From Bacillus fungorum (GTDB taxonomy: Bacteria; Bacillota; Bacilli; Bacillales; Bacillaceae_G), in the NCBI RefSeq assembly GCF_002746455.1, contig NZ_NWUW01000011.1, positions 1 through 64,000 on the forward strand: a stretch of 64,000 bases of DNA, read 5' to 3'. This document shows, piece by piece, positions 53,847 to 63,363 of this stretch (position 1 is the first letter of the stretch; each line of letters opens with the position of its first letter). The notes below the pieces were generated by a model. The model searched no databases and was not told the origin of the DNA. It saw nothing but the letters and a program-made list of their open reading frames with translations. The translations under genes and the position numbers were made by a program.

Positions 53847-54473
53847 ATGCTTAGATTCAAATTAGAATATATATTTTTCATTGGCGGCCTACTCATTCTC
53901 GCCATCGGTATTAATATGATGACGACAATCACTTCCTTTGGACTTAGCCCTTATGATTCCTTCTTTATTGCACTATATCAAAATTTTGGGATAAGTATCG
54001 GTTTTTGGATTTTCATGATTAATTTTGCCTTTACCCTTATCGTACTCTTTTGGAATAAAAAACAAATAACAATTGGTACAATCGTAACGATGGTTCTTAT
54101 TTCCCTTTTTGTTGATTGGATTGGATCTATTACAACTATTATGGACGCTATCCGCTCTCTTCCAAAATATATAACACTTATTTGCGGAAATCTATTCGTT
54201 GGAGTTGGAATTGGTCTTTACGTCTCTACAAACCTTTGCGCAGCACCTCAAGAAGCTTTCGTTTTAACGGTTGCTGAGAAAAAGAAATGGACATTTAGAA
54301 GAACGGAAATTTCGTTAGCATTTTTATTTTTAACATTAAGCTTTTTATTAGATGGACCTATCTATTTTGGAACAATCATCTTATCCTTTACAACAGGCTG
54401 GGTTATCCAAGCATTTATTCAAATTGGTACGCAGATTTTAAACAGAAAAGAGCCTATTAAGCAAGCTGCTTAA
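53847..54473 (+). CDS. YczE/YyaS/YitT-type membrane protein
   Basis: The 208-residue protein has five or six hydrophobic helices and the family pattern INMMTTITSFGLSPYDSFF near the N-terminus and GIGLYVSTNLCAAPQEAFVL later. Related proteins have poorly defined roles (YczE affects lipopeptide synthesis in some Bacillus). I chose ATG 53847, eight bases after GAAAGGAT. Its promoter and the divergent lacI-type gene suggest a one-gene regulon. Confidence 0.83.
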   Translation: MLRFKLEYIFFIGGLLILAIGINMMTTITSFGLSPYDSFFIALYQNFGISIGFWIFMINFAFTLIVLFWNKKQITIGTIVTMVLISLFVDWIGSITTIMDAIRSLPKYITLICGNLFVGVGIGLYVSTNLCAAPQEAFVLTVAEKKKWTFRRTEISLAFLFLTLSFLLDGPIYFGTIILSFTTGWVIQAFIQIGTQILNRKEPIKQAA

Positions 54474-54490
54474 TAGGCCCTTTCTGTTTT
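54440..54490. terminator. terminator between the YczE-like gene and hom
   Basis: GCCTATTAAGCA (54452-54463) pairs with TGCTTAATAGGC (54467-54478), extended by ACAGAAA and TTTCTGT outside. The stem includes the last codons of the membrane protein gene. Confidence 0.82.
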
Positions 54491-54503
54491 ATGGTAAGAG
54501 ATA

Positions 54504-55799
54504 CTACTTAGCATCTCCTTCAATTCGATAATTTGCCTTCACACAATCTATTTCTACATACCCTTGCAACGTATGTAGAATATAATCATAATCAGCAAGC
54601 GACGCACGATGCGTTACAATTACAATTTCAGCTTTTCCTTTCTCTTCAAGCGGCATTTGAATAATCTTTTCAAAGCTAACACCACGCTCAGAGAATAATG
54701 AAGTAATTTTTGCAAATACACCAATTTCATCTTTTACATGAAGTCTTAAAAATTTCTTCACAACAATTTCGTCTGGCTCTTTTAATACCTTTTTATACTG
54801 CGGGGATACCGCACTATTTCCATTTACACCTAATCTAATATTTTGCATTACAGCTACTAAATCTGAAACAACAGCTGTTGCTGTTGGCAAGCTTCCTGCA
54901 CCTGGTCCATAAAACATCATTTCTCCGACTGCTTCACCGTACACATATACAGCGTTATATTCGTTTTGCACGGCCGCAAGAGGATGTGTATTTGGAAGTA
55001 GTGTCGGTTCAACTGTAACCTCTAATTTTTCACCATCTCGCTTTGCAAGACCGATTAATTTAATCGTGTACCCTAAACTCTTACTGTATTCAATATCTTC
55101 CTCTGTAATAGAAGTAATCCCTTTTACCTTCACATCTCCAAGCTCTACATTTGTAGAGAAACCAAGGGTAGCCAAAATCGTCATTTTTCTTGCTGCATCT
55201 AAACCTTCCACATCTGATGTTGGATCTGCTTCTGCAAATCCAAGTTGTTGGGCTTCTTTTAACACGTCGTTATATGCTCTCCCTTCATCTGACATTTTCG
55301 TCAAAATAAAATTTGTCGTTCCATTTACAATTCCCATTACTTTCGTAATAAGATCTGAAGAAAGTCCTTCTACGATGCTTCGTAAAATCGGAATCCCTCC
55401 GGCTACACTTGCTTCATAAAACAAATCTGCTTTATTATCTTTTGCTACCGCTAATAGTTCCGCCCCATGCAACGCCATTAAATCCTTATTAGCAGTCACA
55501 ACATGCTTCCCACTTTGTAAAGCTTGCAAAATATATGCTTTTGCATCATCAATGCCACCCATCACTTCGATGACAACATCAATATTTGGATTATCTAAAA
55601 TTTCATTTGCATCTTGTGTTAATAGAGTAGAAGGTACCTCTATTTCTCTCTCTTTTTCAATATTTTGCACTAGTACTTTCGTTACTTTCACAGGACAACC
55701 TACTTGGTGTATAAGCCGCTCTTGATGATCTGTAATGATACGAACTACACCGCTACCAACTGTCCCAAGACCTAATAAACCAACTTGAATTTCTTTCAT
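54504..55799 (-). CDS. hom: homoserine dehydrogenase
   Basis: The enzyme reduces aspartate semialdehyde to homoserine, the branch point for threonine and methionine. The 431-residue protein has an NAD(P) fold at the N-terminus (VGLLGLGTVGSGVV), the catalytic region with KDLMALHGAELLAVAKDN and EASVAGGIPI, and a C-terminal ACT domain (about 350-431) for feedback control. I chose ATG 55799 with AGGGGTG upstream. It lies 141 bp behind metA on the same strand, so it supplies homoserine to the metA-metY branch. B. cereus group genomes usually have a second hom with thrC and thrB; this copy is methionine-linked. Confidence 0.95.
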   Translation of the reverse strand: MKEIQVGLLGLGTVGSGVVRIITDHQERLIHQVGCPVKVTKVLVQNIEKEREIEVPSTLLTQDANEILDNPNIDVVIEVMGGIDDAKAYILQALQSGKHVVTANKDLMALHGAELLAVAKDNKADLFYEASVAGGIPILRSIVEGLSSDLITKVMGIVNGTTNFILTKMSDEGRAYNDVLKEAQQLGFAEADPTSDVEGLDAARKMTILATLGFSTNVELGDVKVKGITSITEEDIEYSKSLGYTIKLIGLAKRDGEKLEVTVEPTLLPNTHPLAAVQNEYNAVYVYGEAVGEMMFYGPGAGSLPTATAVVSDLVAVMQNIRLGVNGNSAVSPQYKKVLKEPDEIVVKKFLRLHVKDEIGVFAKITSLFSERGVSFEKIIQMPLEEKGKAEIVIVTHRASLADYDYILHTLQGYVEIDCVKANYRIEGDAK

Positions 55800-55940
55800 A
55801 ATACTGTCCACCCCTCAAAAATTGTGTTTAGATGAAATTATATGAGCAAAAAATCTGAAAAACAATGTTTTTTGAACATTCGGAAATATATAGGTTAATC
55901 TTTACAAAGAAAACGTTACCACGTGTTACACAATCTTTTT

Positions 55941-56846
55941 TTATAATACATAAGGGGTTTCTTGATACACATAATAATTCAGCCAATTAGAGAATAATAG
56001 ATTCCCATGGCTCCTCCACCTAACAAGCGGTTTCTCATTTGGATGATTATGCTTAAAATAATTTTTTGGCACATCAATATTTAACCCTTTTTGACGATCT
56101 CGTTCGTATTCTTCTTTTAACGTATCACAACTATATTCGCTATGACCGAGTGCGAAAACTTGCCTACCTTCTTGCCCGATAACAAGATGAACACCTGCTT
56201 CTTCAGAGTTCGCTAATAATGTTAATTGTTCCACCTCTCTAATATCACTCTCCCGTACTTCTGTGTGACGAGAGTGCGGAGCAAAAAACAACTCATCAAA
56301 GCCTTGTAACAATTTCACATGTTGTTCAAGGACCTCATGTTCAAATACACCAAACATTTTTTCCTTAAGAGGATACTTTGGAACGCCATAATGATGATAC
56401 AAACCAGCCTGTGCCCCCCAGCAAATATGAAGGGTGGATGTTACATTCGTTTTTGAGTACTCCATAATACGCCCAAGCTCTTCCCAATAATCTACCTCTT
56501 CAAAAGAAAGAGTCTCTACTGGCGCTCCGGTAATAATAAGCCCATCAAATTTTTCATTCTCAATATCACGGAATGTTTTATAGAAACTCGTTAAATGTTC
56601 CTGTGCTACATTACGAGACAAATGCGATTCCATATGAAGTAAATGAACATCTAATTGCAGCGGTGTGTTGCCAATTAAACGAAGTAATTGCGCTTCTGTT
56701 TCTTGCTTTGTAGGCATTAAATTTAATATAGCAATTTTCAGTGCCCGGATATCTTGTGTTTCTGCTCGCTCCTTCGTCATTACAAAAATATTTTCCTCCT
56801 GCAACACTTTGCGAGCTGGTAAATCTTTATCAATTATGATTGGCAT
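55941..56846 (-). CDS. metA: homoserine O-acetyltransferase
   Basis: The 301-residue MetA-type glutamine-amidotransferase-like fold has nucleophile Cys142 ([10 protein letters not shown]) and catalytic His/Glu in ALGHSEYS. Residue 111 is Glu (GAPVETL). In published work on B. cereus MetA, Glu at this place makes the enzyme use acetyl-CoA, while the E. coli succinyl enzyme has Gly. The product, O-acetylhomoserine, is the substrate of the MetY encoded just upstream. The start codon lies 17 bp inside the metY end. Confidence 0.95.
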   Translation of the reverse strand: MPIIIDKDLPARKVLQEENIFVMTKERAETQDIRALKIAILNLMPTKQETEAQLLRLIGNTPLQLDVHLLHMESHLSRNVAQEHLTSFYKTFRDIENEKFDGLIITGAPVETLSFEEVDYWEELGRIMEYSKTNVTSTLHICWGAQAGLYHHYGVPKYPLKEKMFGVFEHEVLEQHVKLLQGFDELFFAPHSRHTEVRESDIREVEQLTLLANSEEAGVHLVIGQEGRQVFALGHSEYSCDTLKEEYERDRQKGLNIDVPKNYFKHNHPNEKPLVRWRSHGNLLFSNWLNYYVYQETPYVL

Positions 56847-58128
56847 GTTCTTTGCCTCCGACTAGCGCTGTTTCTAAATCTGCAATAATATCAGAAACAT
56901 CTTCTATACCAACTGATAAACGAATTAAATCTGATGTGACGCCAGCTAAACGCTGATCTTCAGCACTTAATTGTCTATGCGTTGTACTAGCAGGATGTAT
57001 AACGCAAGTTCGTGCATCCGCTACATGCGTTACGAGAGTTGCTAGTTTTACATTTGCGATAAATTCTTTTGCTGCTTCTAATCCCCCCTTAATGCCGAAT
57101 GTTAAAACACCACTAGCACCTTTTTTCAAATACTTTTGTGCTAACGAGTAATTTTCATTACTATCTAATCCCGGATAATTCACCCATTCAATACGTTCAT
57201 GGTTAGCAAGCCACTTAGCAACTGCGAGAGCATTTTCACTATGACGCTCCATTCGTAAATGCAGCGTTTCTAAGCCAATATTGCTAATATACGCATTGAA
57301 TGGGCTCATACAGTTTCCGTAGTCTCTTAATAATTGAACACGTGCCTTCACAATATAAGCTGCTGCACCAAAATTTTGAACGTAACTTACGCCGTGATAA
57401 CTTGGATCCGGTTCAACAAGTTCAGGATATTTCCCATTTGTCCAATCGAAGTTCCCTCCATCAATAACAATGCCACCTAAAGAACTTGCATGACCATCAA
57501 TATATTTCGTCGTAGAATGAACGATAATATTCGCTCCATGTTCAAATGCTTGGCATAAATAAGGAGTTGCTAATGTATTATCCACAATAAAAGGTACTTC
57601 CAACTCTTTGGCTGCATCTGAAAATTCTTTGAAATTTAAAACGTTCATCGCTGGATTTCCTAGCGATTCTGCATAAACGAGTTTCGTCTTATCATTAGCA
57701 AGGGCCACAATTTCATCAGCTGTTAAATTGGGACTAAAGAACGTAACATCAATACCAAGCTTACGCAAACTCACTCCAAATAAATTAAACGTCCCGCCAT
57801 AAACTGTGGAAGAACAAAGCAAGTGGTCTCCGCTACTACAAATATTTAAAACGGCGAGCATAATAGCAGCCTGCCCAGAAGCCGTTGCAACAGCTCCTAC
57901 ACCGCCTTCTAAATCTGATAACTTCTGCTCAAATGCAGCTAAAGTAGGATTGCCAATACGCGTATAGATATATCCTTCTGCCTCTAAATTAAATAGTGCT
58001 GCTAAATCATCCGAAGTATCATATTTATACGTTGTACTTTGATAAAGCGGTAAAACACGCGGTTCACCATTCTTGGGCGTATAGCCACCTTGCACACAAA
58101 TTGTTCCTTTTCCCCATGATTCTCCCAT
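56830..58128 (-). CDS. metY: O-acetylhomoserine sulfhydrylase
   Basis: This PLP enzyme makes homocysteine from O-acetylhomoserine and sulfide. The 432-residue length and N-terminal [20 protein letters not shown] are typical of MetY; the PLP lysine is in [10 protein letters not shown]. Further landmarks are YTRIGNPT and [11 protein letters not shown]. It is the first gene after a SAM-I riboswitch, with AGGAGAATG ahead of its ATG, and is translationally coupled to metA. Confidence 0.95.
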   Translation of the reverse strand: MGESWGKGTICVQGGYTPKNGEPRVLPLYQSTTYKYDTSDDLAALFNLEAEGYIYTRIGNPTLAAFEQKLSDLEGGVGAVATASGQAAIMLAVLNICSSGDHLLCSSTVYGGTFNLFGVSLRKLGIDVTFFSPNLTADEIVALANDKTKLVYAESLGNPAMNVLNFKEFSDAAKELEVPFIVDNTLATPYLCQAFEHGANIIVHSTTKYIDGHASSLGGIVIDGGNFDWTNGKYPELVEPDPSYHGVSYVQNFGAAAYIVKARVQLLRDYGNCMSPFNAYISNIGLETLHLRMERHSENALAVAKWLANHERIEWVNYPGLDSNENYSLAQKYLKKGASGVLTFGIKGGLEAAKEFIANVKLATLVTHVADARTCVIHPASTTHRQLSAEDQRLAGVTSDLIRLSVGIEDVSDIIADLETALVGGKEHANHN

Positions 58129-58157
58129 CTCTCATTCTCCTTTCTTCTTATACAAAA

Positions 58158-58326
58158 TAAAAAACTGCCCCTTTCCTGAAAACAAGAAAGGAGCAGTTTG
58201 AAAACACGCTCTAAAGGCTCTTTCTTATCTTTCAGGATTATTACCTGCAGGATTTGGCACAATTCCGTTATACGGCTGTTGCCAAGGTTTCATCGGGCCT
58301 GTCCCTCCACCTTTTCTTGATAAGAC
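58158..58326 (-). promoter_or_regulatory. SAM-I (S-box) riboswitch of the metY-metA operon
   Basis: Read on the minus strand, the aptamer runs from about 58326 to 58222: helix P1 CTTATC/GATAAG closes a core with AGGTGGAGGGAC, GGCCCGATGAAACC and GGCAACAG, the S-box hallmarks. The expression platform is a terminator (58199-58158, AAACTGCTCCTTTC with its complement and a T run). AAGAAAGAGC at the 3' side of P1 (58226-58217) can instead pair with the terminator arm GCTCCTTTCTT (58194-58184), so SAM binding frees the terminator and shuts off metY-metA. Confidence 0.95.
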
Positions 58327-58342
58327 TATGCAATTACCGTTG

Positions 58343-58371
58343 ATTTTATAGCAATAATTTCCTAATGTCAA
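58343..58371 (-). promoter_or_regulatory. sigma-A promoter of the SAM riboswitch transcript
   Basis: TTGACA (58371-58366), a 17-bp spacer and TAAAAT (58348-58343) on the minus strand, immediately before the aptamer. The remaining gap to 58647 is AT-rich with no feature recognised. Confidence 0.75.
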
Positions 58372-58647
58372 TCAGTTTTTTCTGAATGTTCCAAAATAAA
58401 CATTAACAGTTTTATAGAAAGCAATAAAAGAAATAAAAGAAATATATTCCATTCTATTTCAAAAAAGACCTTTAAAAAACTCAAATCGATCTATAAAATT
58501 AAATAAGTAATTTAACCTATAAATTCAAAAAATCGCCCTACATGTTGAATAAGCAATCCTCTCCAAAAGATACTATACATATTCAATCCATTTCACACTA
58601 ACATCTGCAACCTTTTCCTACTAAAACTTGCATAGTGGAGGTATAAC

Positions 58648-59877
58648 ATGACAAATACAAAAGACATGCATTATATAATCATCTTATATGGCATTCTTCT
58701 AGGATCCATAGTAGGCGCTACAGTCTGGCTATTTTTAGTTACAATAAATATCGGAATCCACTTTATTTGGGGATATTTACCTAGTATTTTCTCTTCTCCC
58801 CCTTATTACACCATTTGTATAACAACTATCGGTGGTATTCTCGTTGGCTTAACCCAAAAATACTTCGGCACATATCCACGTCTTATGCCGGAAGTAATGG
58901 GTGAATATAAAAAAACAGGTAGAATTGAATACCGTTTTGTACATAAAGCTACTTTAACTGCGATTATCGTTTTAATATTCGGGGCTAGTCTCGGTCCAGA
59001 AGCCGCACTTGTTGGAATTATTGGCGGACTTTGCACATGGGTTGGTGATCGCTTTACATTCGCCTTAAAAGGAATGAATGAACTAACAGAGGTTGGAATT
59101 GGTGCTACTTTAAGTGTAGTTTTTAACGCGCCATTATTCGGTTATTTAGCTCCAAATGAAAATGAGGGTGAACAAATTAATGAATTTTCTAAAGGGAAAA
59201 AAGCAATTGTATATTTAGCTACTACTTTCGCTGGTTTTTCCATTTATTTATTACTTAGTAAATTTGATAATCGTGGATCCTTTATCGTTAATTTTGGGGA
59301 AGGTTCCCTTTCTCTTAATGAATGGATTGCCTTTCTACCACTTGCTAGTATCGGTGCTATAGTTGGATTCTTTTATTTTAAATTAGAATTCACATTAGAG
59401 AAATTCATTCATCCTTTTAGGGAATACAAACTTACACTTGGAATTATCGGTGGTATTTTATTAGGGATTGCAGGAACTTTTCTCCCATACACATTATTCT
59501 CCGGAGAACATCAATTAAAAGATTTAGTCGTTGAATGGAGCCATTTATCCTTCTGGGTACTACTTCTTTCAGGGGTTTTAAAATTATGTATTACTGCTGT
59601 TTGTTTAAATACAGGTTGGCGCGGCGGACATATTTTCCCAATTATATTCGCTGGATCTAGTATCGGATATGCTATAGCTTCCATTATCCCTATAGATCCA
59701 ATCGCCTCGGTAGCCATTGTCACAACAGCAATCTCAAGCTATGCATTAAGAAAACCAATTGCTATAACACTACTATTACTCATGTTTTTCCCGCTCAACT
59801 TACTATTACCTATGCTTGGAGCGGCAGCGATTGGTAATGCATTTCCACTTCCTAAAAACAACGAAACTACAAGCTAA
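58648..59877 (+). CDS. ClC-family chloride channel/transporter
   Basis: The 409-residue membrane protein has about ten or more helices. The ClC selectivity motif GxEGPxxx appears as GASLGPEAALVGIIGG, and the second as GWRGGHIFPIIFAGSS. The first motif has Leu-Gly before Pro-Glu, so the gating glutamate position (Glu after GP) is kept. It has no CBS domains, as usual for bacterial short forms. The ATG follows GTGGAGGT. It may exchange chloride or fluoride for protons; the ion is inferred from family. Confidence 0.87.
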   Translation: MTNTKDMHYIIILYGILLGSIVGATVWLFLVTINIGIHFIWGYLPSIFSSPPYYTICITTIGGILVGLTQKYFGTYPRLMPEVMGEYKKTGRIEYRFVHKATLTAIIVLIFGASLGPEAALVGIIGGLCTWVGDRFTFALKGMNELTEVGIGATLSVVFNAPLFGYLAPNENEGEQINEFSKGKKAIVYLATTFAGFSIYLLLSKFDNRGSFIVNFGEGSLSLNEWIAFLPLASIGAIVGFFYFKLEFTLEKFIHPFREYKLTLGIIGGILLGIAGTFLPYTLFSGEHQLKDLVVEWSHLSFWVLLLSGVLKLCITAVCLNTGWRGGHIFPIIFAGSSIGYAIASIIPIDPIASVAIVTTAISSYALRKPIAITLLLLMFFPLNLLLPMLGAAAIGNAFPLPKNNETTS

Positions 59878-59879
59878 TA

Positions 59880-59918
59880 CAAATAGGCAGTAGGGACAAA
59901 AGTTCCACTGCCTATTTT
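59880..59918. terminator. terminator behind the ClC-type gene
   Basis: AAATAGGCAGT (59881-59891) pairs with ACTGCCTATTT (59907-59917). It can also stop transcription from the right. Confidence 0.8.
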
Positions 59919-59920
59919 CA

Positions 59921-60126
59921 TTACACATGCTGCTTCAATATTGCATATAACTCTTCAAAATTTTGCACTTCATATGTTGGCACAATCTCGCTATTATTTG
60001 ATTTCTTTTCTGGATTAAACCAACAAGTATCAATTCCCGCTACATATCCACCTTTAATATCAGCACTTAACGAATCCCCAATAATGAGCCCTTCTTCAGG
60101 AGAAAAATTGGCTGACGAACTTAAAA
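59921..60126 (-). pseudogene. C-terminal stub of a YjjG/YfnB-like HAD nucleotidase
   Basis: The frame reads GLIIGDSLSADIKGGYVAGI and continues to EELYAILKQHV, the last quarter of a YjjG-type HAD hydrolase, including motif IV (GDSLSADI). The nucleophile motif, cap domain and start are all absent; upstream the frame runs into the azoR terminator. So about 160 N-terminal residues were lost, probably in the deletion that brought azoR next to it. A short in-frame ATG at 60146 comes from the terminator arm. Confidence 0.8.
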
Positions 60127-60130
60127 TATA

Positions 60131-60171
60131 AAAAAGTAGCATTAACATATAGACGTTAATGCTACTTTTTT
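60131..60171 (-). terminator. terminator of azoR
   Basis: AAAAAGTAGCATTAAC (60131-60146) pairs perfectly with GTTAATGCTACTTTTT (60155-60170), downstream of azoR on the minus strand. Confidence 0.88.
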
Positions 60172-60193
60172 CGAGTGACGATTCTATTTTTAA

Positions 60194-60820
60194 TTAAAAT
60201 TTGCTTGCTACTTTAGCTGCTTCTTCAAGACCCGCTGTAATGATCTCTTCTGCCTTATCTGGGAATTGGTTATGTCCTTCAATAATTACTGTTTCCATAT
60301 TTGTTGCACCGAAGAAGCCCATCATGCTTGCTACATATTTAACAGCCATTTCTACTTCAGCTGCTGGACCTTCAGAATATACACCGCCGCGCGCGTTTAA
60401 CAATGCAATCTTCTTATCTCCAATTAGACCAACTGGACCTTCTGGCGTATATTTAAACGTTTTACCAGCTCGGTTTAAATAATCAATATATGTGTGTAGT
60501 ACTGCTGGAATCGTTAAGTTCCATAATGGAAAACCGAAAACAACTTTATCAGCTTCTAGGAATTGATTTAAGTACTTATCAGCTACTGCTACTGCTTTTG
60601 CTTCTTCTTCTGTTAAATCAAATCCTTTACCTGCTTTGAATGTACCATTAATCATGTCTACGCCTACATATGGTAATTCTTCTTTATATAAATCAAGTTC
60701 TACTACTGCATCATTTGGATGTGCTTCTTTATAGTTTGCTAAAAATGCCTCGTATAATTTCACACTAACTGCTTGTTCCGCTGGGCGGTTGTTTGCTTTT
60801 ACAAATAAAACTGTTGCCAT
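60194..60820 (-). CDS. azoR: FMN-dependent NADH-azoreductase/quinone reductase
   Basis: The 208-residue flavodoxin-like enzyme of the AcpD/AzoR family reduces quinones and azo dyes by two electrons and protects from thiol-reactive electrophiles. Landmarks: ATVLFVKANNRPAEQAVS (phosphate loop), DKVVFGFPLWNLTIPAVLHTYIDY (FMN contacts PLWN) and LLNARGGVYSEGP. The start is an ATG after AGGAGG. A two-component gene pair with a Cys-rich GAF domain lies immediately upstream in the same direction. Confidence 0.94.
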   Translation of the reverse strand: MATVLFVKANNRPAEQAVSVKLYEAFLANYKEAHPNDAVVELDLYKEELPYVGVDMINGTFKAGKGFDLTEEEAKAVAVADKYLNQFLEADKVVFGFPLWNLTIPAVLHTYIDYLNRAGKTFKYTPEGPVGLIGDKKIALLNARGGVYSEGPAAEVEMAVKYVASMMGFFGATNMETVIIEGHNQFPDKAEEIITAGLEEAAKVASKF

Positions 60821-60962
60821 TGTTTTTCCTCCTAGTACTCACTCTTCTGTTGTTATATGCTTTCAAAAAAGGTATCCCTTGTAATTGTTGTTTTGTTGCT
60901 TACAAACATATTTTATCTTTATATCAAGACAATTTCGTCCTCACATAGACGTATTTTTCCAT

Positions 60963-60992
60963 AAAAAAAGTCCACCTTCTAAAGGCGAACTA
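60963..60992 (-). terminator. terminator of the response regulator gene
   Basis: On the minus strand AGTTCGCCTT and AAGGTGGACT form a 10-bp stem with two G-T pairs, followed by a long T run. Confidence 0.7.
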
Positions 60993-61010
60993 GGTCTTAC
61001 GACTTTTGTC

Positions 61011-61658
61011 TTATACAATTCCGTTTTTCACTGCATATAATGCCGCTTGCGTGCGATCAGATAAATTCAATTTACTCAAAATACTACTTACATGAGCTTT
61101 TACCGTTTTTTCTGTAATAACTAAAACGGAAGCAATCTCTTTATTACTCATCCCTTTCGCTAATAACTGCAACACTTCATTTTCTCTCGCTGTTAACACA
61201 TCCACTTGAATAGAAGGTTCTTCTTCTTTTTCTTCCACAGGTACTGTTTGAGAGAGAAGAGCATTTGCTACATCTGGATGTAATTGAATATTACCTTTAT
61301 ATGCGCTTCGAATTGCTTCAACAAGTTGATCCGGTTCTACATCTTTTAAAATATACCCGCTTGCTCCCGCCCTTAATGCTGGTAAAACATGCGCCTGATC
61401 AGAAAAGCTAGTTAATACAATTACTTTCACATTTGGACATTCTTTTTTAATACACGCTGTCGCCTCAACACCATCCATTTCGGGCATATATAAATCCATT
61501 AGTACAACATCAGGATTTGTCTCTCCTACTTTCACTAATGCCTCTTTCCCATTACTTGCTTCTCCAACTAACTCTAAATCTTCCTGCGTACTTAAGAAAA
61601 ATGCTAATCCTTTTAAAACAACTGTATGATCATCAACTAACAATACTTTTATTTTCAC
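61011..61658 (-). CDS. NarL/LuxR-family response regulator (YhcZ-like)
   Basis: The 215-residue protein has a receiver domain with the acidic pair Asp9-Asp10, phospho-acceptor Asp55 (VVLMDLYMP) and Lys in ILKDVEP, a Glu-rich linker (VPVEEKEEEPS), and a LuxR helix-turn-helix (LTARENEVLQLLAKGMSNKE). The start is a GTG after GAGGGAAG. It is 20 bp behind its kinase gene. It resembles B. subtilis YhcZ and staphylococcal AirR/YhcR; the regulon is unknown. Confidence 0.88.
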   Translation of the reverse strand: MKIKVLLVDDHTVVLKGLAFFLSTQEDLELVGEASNGKEALVKVGETNPDVVLMDLYMPEMDGVEATACIKKECPNVKVIVLTSFSDQAHVLPALRAGASGYILKDVEPDQLVEAIRSAYKGNIQLHPDVANALLSQTVPVEEKEEEPSIQVDVLTARENEVLQLLAKGMSNKEIASVLVITEKTVKAHVSSILSKLNLSDRTQAALYAVKNGIV

Positions 61659-61678
61659 AAACTTCCCTCATTTTCACA

Positions 61679-63229
61679 TCATAATGGTACGTTTACTTTT
61701 ATACTGGTTCTTTTCTTATCACTTACAATTTTAATTGTTCCACCAATTAATTCTACTCTTTCGCGCATCGTAGTCATGCCGAGTGAATTCTTCTCTTTTA
61801 TATCCTTTTCTACAAAGCCTTTTCCTTGATCGACAATTTCTAATGATACATTCTTCTCCGTCACTTTGAAATAAATCGTTGCTTCTCTGACATTCGCATG
61901 TTTACTTACGTTATTTAAAGCCTCTTGTCCAATTCTCCATAGCGCTTCCTCTACTACACGCGGCAAATCACGAACACCTGTAACTTGTTCCCGAATTTTC
62001 AATCCCAAGTTTTCACCGTACTGCTTTAAAGCTGGTAATAAGCCTTTTTCTAAACCTGCCGGACGAAGCTGCCAAATTAATGTTCTCATTTCCTTTAAAG
62101 CTCCTTGCGCTAGTTCACGCATCTCATGCAAAGATTGATCAACCTTTTCATTTTGACCTTTTAAAACAGCTTCAGCCCCTTTTGTCATAAAGGTTAATGA
62201 AAATAATTTTTGCGAAACAGAATCATGTAAATCCCTTGCTAATCGGTTTCTTTCTTCCATTCGTACGAGTTCACGACGCTGTTCGTTTAATCTTAAATTC
62301 TCTATTATTAATGAAACGTGATTCGATAATGCTTGAATTACATCTATTGTATTAACATCAAATTCCCCATTATTTAAACTAACACATAAAACACCAAATA
62401 TACGATTTTGGATATGTATTGGTGTAGCAATAACAGCTCCATTTACATGTTTTAATAGAGCTAGCCCGCCTTGTTCTAACGCCTTATTTGCCGCTTCTTT
62501 TACATCCTCTTGTAACTCTTCCTGACCATAAGAAGCCCGCAAAGATAACTCTATTTCTTCCCTAATAAAAAATGCCACTTGATTCCACTGAAATACTTCA
62601 CCTACGTGATTTACCACTTTTTCAGGTAATATATTAAACTTATGAATCGTTTTTAAAGCTTGAATAAACCGCTCCAATTTCACATAATAATGTGCTCTTC
62701 GCTTTTCATTTTCATATAATTTTGTTCGCTTTAAGGCCGTCCCGATTTGGAAAGCAACTGATTGGAGCAATACTAATTCTTCTTCCGAAAAATGTGTTTT
62801 ACCTGGGCTAGCTACATTTAAAACACCAAATTTCTCTCCTCCAGCCTTTAAAGGAACCGTAGCATGATGAAGGATTCCTTCTGTATCTCCCCAATTATAT
62901 TCAATTGCATTATTAATTCTTTTACATTCAATAATATTAACTGCCCGCTCTAATTTCCCATCCACAAAGCCACGTAAACACCAACACTCACCTTCACACA
63001 TCGGGCGTTTGTTTTCATATGTAAGTGCCTCTGGTAACTGGTAATCGATCAACTTTGTATATTTCCCATTTTCATCTGCAAGAAAAATCCAGCCCGTCGT
63101 TAGACCTGTTACACTGAGCAATTTTTCTAACACCGCTTGCAGTACATGATACATATCATTTGATGTATTTAATGTTTCTGCAATTTCTTTTAATATAACT
63201 AATTCATTTGTACGATTCTCTTGAAACAT
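61679..63229 (-). CDS. cytosolic GAF-domain sensor histidine kinase (YhcY/AirS-like)
   Basis: The 516-residue kinase has no membrane segment. It has a first GAF domain (about 15-165), a second GAF-like domain (about 190-315), HisKA_3 with His335 (RLARDLHDSVSQKLF) and HATPase_c (about 415-515, DQGKGF). The first GAF has four cysteines, Cys78, Cys82, Cys84 and Cys102 (MCEGECWC, then IIECKR). The related AirS of Staphylococcus aureus is reported to carry an iron-sulfur cluster on GAF cysteines, so a redox or oxygen sensor is likely by inference. The start is an ATG after AGGAGACG. Confidence 0.9.
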   Translation of the reverse strand: MFQENRTNELVILKEIAETLNTSNDMYHVLQAVLEKLLSVTGLTTGWIFLADENGKYTKLIDYQLPEALTYENKRPMCEGECWCLRGFVDGKLERAVNIIECKRINNAIEYNWGDTEGILHHATVPLKAGGEKFGVLNVASPGKTHFSEEELVLLQSVAFQIGTALKRTKLYENEKRRAHYYVKLERFIQALKTIHKFNILPEKVVNHVGEVFQWNQVAFFIREEIELSLRASYGQEELQEDVKEAANKALEQGGLALLKHVNGAVIATPIHIQNRIFGVLCVSLNNGEFDVNTIDVIQALSNHVSLIIENLRLNEQRRELVRMEERNRLARDLHDSVSQKLFSLTFMTKGAEAVLKGQNEKVDQSLHEMRELAQGALKEMRTLIWQLRPAGLEKGLLPALKQYGENLGLKIREQVTGVRDLPRVVEEALWRIGQEALNNVSKHANVREATIYFKVTEKNVSLEIVDQGKGFVEKDIKEKNSLGMTTMRERVELIGGTIKIVSDKKRTSIKVNVPL

Positions 63230-63363
63230 AATTCGTCTCCTACATACAAGATTTTAAATAGCTCCTCAAATAAATCATCTACTTTTCACTTTGTACTTAT
63301 TCATAACATTGATATAATGGTGAAAACATAGTTTTCATTATATCACCTGAGGGGGCTTTCATA

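Noticed and set aside
55845..55900. Small hairpin with T-rich flank between metA and hom, possibly a terminator
   Set aside because: The stem is only six base pairs (AATGTT/AACATT) and the T run is mixed; it is too weak to call.
58381..58647. AT-rich gap upstream of the ClC-type gene
   Set aside because: Searched by eye for ORFs, repeats and operators; nothing beyond the ribosome binding site stood out.
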